Shown here in pieces: positions 18,851 to 23,195 of a stretch of 23,195 nt of DNA (within the stretch, counting starts at the first letter, position 1; the number at the start of each line of letters is the position of its first letter). The notes beneath the pieces were generated by a model, which had not been told where the DNA came from, made no database searches, and saw only the letters and a list, made by a program, of their open reading frames with translations. A program made the position numbers and the translations under genes. The DNA is from Gammaproteobacteria bacterium. Lineage in GTDB: Bacteria > Pseudomonadota > Gammaproteobacteria > GRL18. The DNA lies in contig DAOVUK010000003.1 in NCBI GenBank assembly GCA_030632625.1, positions 1-23,195 of the forward strand, read 5' to 3'.

Positions 18851-19152
18851 CGTCTTGCTCCGGCTTCAACCATTCTGGGAATAAGAACTGTTTCACCCAC
18901 GTTTTCACTTAATGTTAAATCAGCAGCAAATATAATTTGTGGATTGGCATCCAATAATCGCCACCACTTACGGCTATCGTTATAAAAATACAGGGCGAGA
19001 AGATCCAGACGGTCCCCATCTTTAACCGTGTATTCAAGTACACCTGTCGCACGCACGATACTCCGTGCGCGAGTCCCTGGAAACAACCTTAGTTGCGCAT
19101 TATCCACGGAAAATAATTCCGCATTGTGGTAGCGCGATCCTTTTACCGGCAT
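18847..19152 (-). CDS. LysM-domain tail protein X-like
   Basis: The protein has 101 residues with one LysM domain at about 31-77 (VLEYTVKDGDRLDLLALYFY, then WRLLDANPQI). Small LysM proteins like this are usual between adaptor and hub genes in eCIS and resemble P2 gpX; Afp7 and T4 gp53 carry comparable LysM modules. It probably helps anchor the tube/hub interface inside the baseplate. It could in principle bind peptidoglycan, but position favours a structural role. GGAG precedes the ATG, and the stop overlaps the next start by 4 bp. Confidence 0.88.
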   Translation of the reverse strand: MPVKGSRYHNAELFSVDNAQLRLFPGTRARSIVRATGVLEYTVKDGDRLDLLALYFYNDSRKWWRLLDANPQIIFAADLTLSENVGETVLIPRMVEAGARR

Positions 19153-19186
19153 AAGCTACTCCATAACTTTAATAAACCGTGCAACA

Positions 19187-19858
19187 TCAGATATCACCCG
19201 TATTCTGAAAACCATTCAGTGATCCAAGCGCTTGTTGTGCAGAAGAGAACATGCGTTGTATCTCTTGCGTATAAAAATCATTTCTACTTTGTATTACCTG
19301 TAGAGTTAAGGTGGCTTCTGCCCGGTAAGGTAAAAGCGATGGCAGGTAATCCTTAACGTCGAACTGAATCTGTGTCATAAATACGGGCAGCACCTGCTGA
19401 CCCCAGGTAAATAACAATACCGATGGATAAGGCTGAGAATCGCCTGCATCTGGAGACAGCGCAGCTAATGTAGTGGCACCGTCTGCAGCCTGTAATTTTG
19501 GTTCGACCATGCTGTATAAAATATCCAGCTCGGGTTGTACGCCTTTTGTCTGCGCATCCTCATCACCGGCATTCATGCGATCGGTTGCATCGAGTAATAT
19601 TTTCACACTAAAACTTTCGGCCTTTACGGTTGCTCCTTGTGCAACACGTGCAATTTCACTGGTACCACTAAAATCTCTTCCACCTACAGTTTCCTGGCCT
19701 TCACCAAAAGTAATTTCAATCGCCCGTGATCGTGTAATCGTTGTCGGATTAAATTCAAAGTGCAGCTCAAGAGGATTATCGCCGTTGGTATATTCTTTCA
19801 ATACTCCACGCGTAACTTTAAGATGCGAATGATTACCTGAAGCCACTGGTGTATCCAT
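19187..19858 (-). CDS. Contractile injection system tube-baseplate adaptor (Afp7-like)
   Basis: The protein has 223 residues and belongs to the CIS tube N-terminal family (Afp7/gp54-like adaptor linking hub and inner tube). Typical features are the opening TPVASGNHSHLKVTRG region, LELHFEFNPTTITRSRAIEI at about 26-45, a strand block with FSVKILLDATDR, and the C-terminal VLLFTWGQQVLPVFMTQIQF, then YRAEATLTLQVIQ. The LysM part that Afp7 carries in one chain is here the separate next gene. The start overlaps the upstream stop by one base (TAATG), giving coupled translation; 34 bp separate it from the LysM gene. Confidence 0.9.
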   Translation of the reverse strand: MDTPVASGNHSHLKVTRGVLKEYTNGDNPLELHFEFNPTTITRSRAIEITFGEGQETVGGRDFSGTSEIARVAQGATVKAESFSVKILLDATDRMNAGDEDAQTKGVQPELDILYSMVEPKLQAADGATTLAALSPDAGDSQPYPSVLLFTWGQQVLPVFMTQIQFDVKDYLPSLLPYRAEATLTLQVIQSRNDFYTQEIQRMFSSAQQALGSLNGFQNTGDI

Positions 19859-20088
19859 TATTGTCTTCCTCTATAAGCAGAAACAATTTGTTCAACAATC
19901 TGATTAGCAATTTCAGCATCGCTGATGTTTAACGGTAATCGCGGTGGCGACACTGAAAGTGAATCAAGCAAAACATCCTGTGAAACAGATTGTTTCGCAA
20001 GCACAGTGCCCACAAGGCGTGCGATTGACGTGGCACGATGTTCAAATCCGGCAGGCAGATACATACGTATTCGTTCAATATGGATCAT
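19858..20088 (-). CDS. Small conserved eCIS-associated protein, function unknown
   Basis: The protein has 76 residues and no catalytic motif. The sequence is an N-terminal IHIERIRMYLPAGFEHRATS segment, a helix with IARLVGTVLA, a LDSLSVSPPRLPLN linker and a C-terminal helix (DAEIANQIVEQIVSAYR). From memory, similar short proteins with a GFEHRA-type core lie beside the ATPase or adaptor genes in other eCIS loci; I know no assigned role. The ATG at 20088 has AGAGGTG upstream; it overlaps the ATPase gene by 14 bp and shares a base with the adaptor start. It could be an assembly chaperone, which is a guess. Confidence 0.75.
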   Translation of the reverse strand: MIHIERIRMYLPAGFEHRATSIARLVGTVLAKQSVSQDVLLDSLSVSPPRLPLNISDAEIANQIVEQIVSAYRGRQ

Positions 20089-21406
20089 CTTTCACCTCTG
20101 CAGTTAGATAACTGGCTAAACAACCAAGGCTCGAGGTTGACAATTCACCTCCTTTTTTGGAAAATTCAGTCCACACTGCACGGGTAATATGCGTTAAGCC
20201 AATGGGTCGTGATTCACTGGCGGCAAGAAATGCTGCATGCAGGGCTGCATTGCGAATTTGTCCACCACTGAGCTTGAACTCCTTACCTAATAAAGCTGGA
20301 TCTATATCAGCATCACAGGGTGCCCTGGGTGGGATATGTAGTTGCCATAACTTTGCTCTGGCCGCTGCATCTGGACGCGGAAAATCTGTGACGTTCTGCA
20401 AGCGTCGGGTAAATGCTTTATCGATATGCTGGCGCAGATTGGAGGTTAATATACATGGCCCCTGGTGTCGCTCGATACGCGAAAGCAAATGACTCACTTC
20501 CATATTGGCATATCGATCACGTGCTTCTTTAACTTCACCACGTTTACTAAACAGGCTATCGGCTTCATCGAACAACAGCACAATGGGTTTTGCATGGGCC
20601 GCATCAAACAGGGCATTGAGATTTTTTTCGGTTTCCCCAATGTATTTACTCACCAGCAGCCCCAGGTCAACACGATAAAGTGACCAGCCCAGTGCATTGG
20701 CAATCACTTCAGATGCAAAGGTTTTACCCGTGCCTGAAGGACCTGAAAACAGGGCAACAGGACCACCCATAACTCGTCCTCCCCAGTCATTTACGACTTG
20801 TTGCCGGTGGGTAATCCAGATAATAAATTCACGTAAATTTTTTATACAATGCGCGGGTAAAACAAGATCATCCCAGGTAGCGCTAACAGGTACTTCTACG
20901 GCACCGGGAATATCAACAGAGGTGATTAACGGCCAGCCAAGCAGGTCTTTACAGGCGCGCGATGAAGGCTGGATAGGTTGAAAAAGATGCGAGCTATGGC
21001 CTTCAATCATGCCGTTTTTAAGCAAAGGTGAGTTCGCCGCCAGTCGCTGCTTAACCAGAAAAGATTGTTCCGAATTCATCACAAACATTTCACGAATCAA
21101 TGCCGGTGTCGGGTAAGGAGAATCTATACCCGATTGTAACTCCTGATACATCCAGCCAAGACGGGGTTCTGCCTGTGGTGCAAGGCTGCATGCAAGGATA
21201 TCCTGATCCAGTGTTTCTAAACCAAATTGAACCACAACAGAACGCCAGGGTTCCTGTTGTCGCAATGAATGCACCTGCTGCTGTACAACACCCAGACGTT
21301 CCCCTATTTCCTGCGGAATATCAACACCTCTTCTGGCTGCACTCAAGCAGGCACCTAGCAAATCAATACGTTCCCACTCTGCTAACAATGAAGGCATACT
21401 ATTCAT
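20075..21406 (-). CDS. AAA+ ATPase, Afp15-like assembly factor
   Basis: The protein has 443 residues. The AAA+ module has Walker A GPSGTGKT at 222-229, Walker B VLLFDEAD with DEAD at 280-283, a sensor-1 TSN near 316 and an AFTRRL arginine-finger segment near 327. An N-terminal helical region of about 190 residues precedes it, and a C-terminal helical lid (LGKEFKLSGGQIRNAALHAA) closes the module. In Afp/PVC this ATPase is required for particle assembly, although it is not part of the finished particle, and it is a standard eCIS marker. Start is ATG at 21406 with GGGGAGG upstream, overlapping the DUF4255 stop as ATGA. All ATPase residues look intact. Confidence 0.95.
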   Translation of the reverse strand: MNSMPSLLAEWERIDLLGACLSAARRGVDIPQEIGERLGVVQQQVHSLRQQEPWRSVVVQFGLETLDQDILACSLAPQAEPRLGWMYQELQSGIDSPYPTPALIREMFVMNSEQSFLVKQRLAANSPLLKNGMIEGHSSHLFQPIQPSSRACKDLLGWPLITSVDIPGAVEVPVSATWDDLVLPAHCIKNLREFIIWITHRQQVVNDWGGRVMGGPVALFSGPSGTGKTFASEVIANALGWSLYRVDLGLLVSKYIGETEKNLNALFDAAHAKPIVLLFDEADSLFSKRGEVKEARDRYANMEVSHLLSRIERHQGPCILTSNLRQHIDKAFTRRLQNVTDFPRPDAAARAKLWQLHIPPRAPCDADIDPALLGKEFKLSGGQIRNAALHAAFLAASESRPIGLTHITRAVWTEFSKKGGELSTSSLGCLASYLTAEVKDDPY

Positions 21407-22548
21407 GCACCCTCCCCGTATAGCAACACCGAATTACTTCTAGTAACAAGGGTTTTAAATTTTCCGCTGCCAGGTAAAGTTTCAACGCTTCTTTCATGAA
21501 TAGCATACAACATAGCCTGCCAGGTTTTAGTTTCTGTGTCTTTTATATCATCGGGTAATTTAACGCTGAAAATTCTTCGTGAATCAATATTGTCCGAGTC
21601 AATGCGATTCGGATAGAAAGGGTCAGTTGCTCCATCCGCATCTTTTATTTCTTTTTCCAGCGGTTCAACCTTGTCAGCGATATCTTCTTGCCACGCTACT
21701 ATGCTATTGTCTTTTTTCCGTCGCCATACATTCCATACCATTTTTACTCTGGCATTGTCTTTTGCCGCTATCTGGATACCCAGCTCCTTATTGAAATCAT
21801 CAGCAATCAAATACACGTAATGAAGTTTACTGGGAACTGAATCTACATTTTCAACAAAGCAGATATGCGGCATCCAGTCATCATCATCTGTTGCAATTTC
21901 AAGATATTCAACCATAGGTTTAAGACTTATCAAACCAGCCTTTTCATCTTCCTTAGGCCGGGAAGTATTGCCCCAGGAAAGCATTTGTGAATCACCAACC
22001 AAAGGTGAAGTTTTCACTGGTATGGTAAATGGAACAGGCGCCAGTGACATTTCATATGCAACTGACAGACGATATGATGTCTCGCTCTGTGTTGACCAGA
22101 TATGATTTAGATTATCCAGGCTCATGGTATAGGGAATAACCTGAAGTTGGGCAATTTCATTATCATTGCCATCATCGATAGAAAGCACAGGCTTTTCATG
22201 CAAAATGCGCATGACTTCACCTATTAGCCTGAGTTCATTTTCTCCTTTACTGACATCCCTGCTTCCTGCGCCATGGGATTCACTACTTTTTTGTCCTACT
22301 GCGGTAATCAGGCAATTAATTCGCACATAAAATGGGTTCTCACTGCTCCCATCAACTGGATAGCCATCATAATTCACATCGTAAAAAAATAGATTTAGCC
22401 CGCTGTCTTCAAGTGCTTCCAGCTCCTTAAGGGTATCTGCCGGATGACCAATTCTGATATTTTCATAGTCATTGAAATCATCAATATGACTCACAAATAA
22501 ATCACGTAGTTCATACGCTACCCTGGATAATGAGCTAACGGGCAACAT
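21403..22548 (-). CDS. DUF4255/Pvc16-like cap protein with long C-terminal extension
   Basis: The protein has 381 residues. The first ~180 match the Pvc16 N-terminal (DUF4255) family: VAYELRDLFVSHIDDFNDYE, then NLFFYDVNYDGY, NPFYVRINCLIT and RLIGEVMRILHEKPVLS. Members terminate tube and sheath and cap the particle in Afp/PVC. The last ~200 residues (from about 190, GDSQMLSWGN onward) extend past the domain with strand-rich sequence (HYVYLIADDFNKELGIQIA) that I do not recognise. The start overlaps the upstream stop by one base (TAATG), with GAGG about 10 bases before it; the stop overlaps the ATPase start. Confidence 0.9.
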   Translation of the reverse strand: MLPVSSLSRVAYELRDLFVSHIDDFNDYENIRIGHPADTLKELEALEDSGLNLFFYDVNYDGYPVDGSSENPFYVRINCLITAVGQKSSESHGAGSRDVSKGENELRLIGEVMRILHEKPVLSIDDGNDNEIAQLQVIPYTMSLDNLNHIWSTQSETSYRLSVAYEMSLAPVPFTIPVKTSPLVGDSQMLSWGNTSRPKEDEKAGLISLKPMVEYLEIATDDDDWMPHICFVENVDSVPSKLHYVYLIADDFNKELGIQIAAKDNARVKMVWNVWRRKKDNSIVAWQEDIADKVEPLEKEIKDADGATDPFYPNRIDSDNIDSRRIFSVKLPDDIKDTETKTWQAMLYAIHERSVETLPGSGKFKTLVTRSNSVLLYGEGA

Positions 22549-23195
22549 TAGGGTCGCCTCAAATAATGTCGACTTGCCAGTGATAATGAAGGTCGTGAAA
22601 CTGATGTTTGACGACTATCTGAACGATGAGGTGGTTCTATAAACACATCAACCTGACCGATCTTTACCTCTGCTGACTTTGCAGGCGCCTCACTAGAGTT
22701 TACATGATTATTTTCAATATGCCTGAGCGGGTTATTTGCAATTGAATAATTATCTATCACCTGGGCCTGCACTGCAGCAGCCGACGGCTGTGCGTTAAGT
22801 TCGCTGTGTAATTCTGCCTGTTCAGCTTTAAGCCTTTGCATCTGCATCAGGACGTCTGATTGCTTATCATTTACCTCATTAATTGTGTTCTCAGCCTGTA
22901 GCATCGAAGCGTCACTGTACTGATGATGAAGATTTTCCTGTGTTTCAGTGTCAGGCCTTGATGATATTATGGAACGATGGGCATAGCTGTCATCCCTGTT
23001 GATGTCTATTTGCTCAGGATTAATTTGTTGCTTGCTAATTTTCGTCGATTGACGACTGCCATCATTATCATCCAGTAAATCTGGCTGTTTAGATTGATTA
23101 TGTGCCGGCGGAATGTGTGATGAATGCATTTCATCCACGGCAGGATGTTGATCGGTATGATTAGTTTTTATTTGCAGAGTAGAGACCTCAGGATA
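22548..23195 (-). CDS. eCIS-associated low-complexity protein with IGQVDV and YLRR motifs, 5' partial
   Basis: The frame is open to the right edge of the window without a stop. A GTG at 23138 is a possible start but has no convincing ribosome site, so I treat the gene as 5' partial. The visible ~215 residues are rich in Gln, Ser, Asn and Asp with a helical QMQRLKAEQAELHSEL segment, so mostly disordered. The C-terminus has VKIGQVDVFIEPP and ends SLSLASRHYLRRP. Comparable IGRIEV...SLDDYLRRR endings occur on small eCIS proteins next to DUF4255 genes. Role unknown. It shares one base with the DUF4255 start, so it belongs to the same operon. Confidence 0.75.
   Translation of the reverse strand, partial: YPEVSTLQIKTNHTDQHPAVDEMHSSHIPPAHNQSKQPDLLDDNDGSRQSTKISKQQINPEQIDINRDDSYAHRSIISSRPDTETQENLHHQYSDASMLQAENTINEVNDKQSDVLMQMQRLKAEQAELHSELNAQPSAAAVQAQVIDNYSIANNPLRHIENNHVNSSEAPAKSAEVKIGQVDVFIEPPHRSDSRQTSVSRPSLSLASRHYLRRP

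Overview
The window is one continuous, minus-strand gene block. All fifteen genes I can support point the same way, most overlap by 1-14 bp or sit less than 35 bp apart, and no gap exceeds about 65 bp. The gene content is that of an extracellular contractile injection system (eCIS: a phage-tail-like particle of the Afp/PVC/MAC type). This call rests on a run of hallmark families in a row: a Pvc16/DUF4255 cap protein, an Afp15-like AAA+ ATPase, a tube-baseplate adaptor (CIS tube/Afp7 type), a LysM protein, a gpD-like plus gpV-like spike pair, a gp25-like protein, two baseplate-J-like proteins, a gpI-like protein with a beta-helix extension, a DUF6519 beta-helix protein, and a DUF4157 protein.

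Reading in the direction of transcription (right to left): 23195-22548 is the 3' part of a low-complexity eCIS-associated gene with a conserved C-terminal motif. 22548-20075 carries the DUF4255 cap and the ATPase. 20088-18847 carries a 76-residue conserved small protein, the adaptor and the LysM protein. 18850-16908 carries the split spike/hub. 16894-11663 carries the wedge proteins (gp25-like, short gpJ-like, very long gpJ-like). 11666-5560 carries two large beta-helix proteins likely to sit at the baseplate periphery. 5525-3255 carries an M4 (thermolysin-type) metalloprotease with two C-terminal P domains and no signal peptide. 3189-1 carries the start of a giant DUF4157 protein that runs off the left edge. 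The last two genes are the best cargo or effector-associated candidates. The sheath, inner tube, tape measure and PAAR tip are not in the window and should lie beyond one of the edges, most likely upstream (right).

Organism: base composition looks moderate (roughly mid-40s % GC by eye), Shine-Dalgarno motifs precede nearly every start, and the style is bacterial. A Gram-negative, possibly gammaproteobacterial, host is my best guess, but nothing here fixes the taxonomy.

The parts that ordinary eCIS annotation does not explain are: (i) the protease-DUF4157 pair at the end of the operon; (ii) a six-copy 51-bp Glu-rich tandem repeat inside the DUF4157 gene; (iii) three ~140-residue repeats downstream of it; (iv) an acidic DEDGNII repeat and hydrophobic insert inside the long baseplate protein; and (v) the mosaic DUF6519 protein, which combines an Ig-like region, an EF-hand/dockerin-like loop, about five helical repeats, a beta-helix and a Pro-rich linker.
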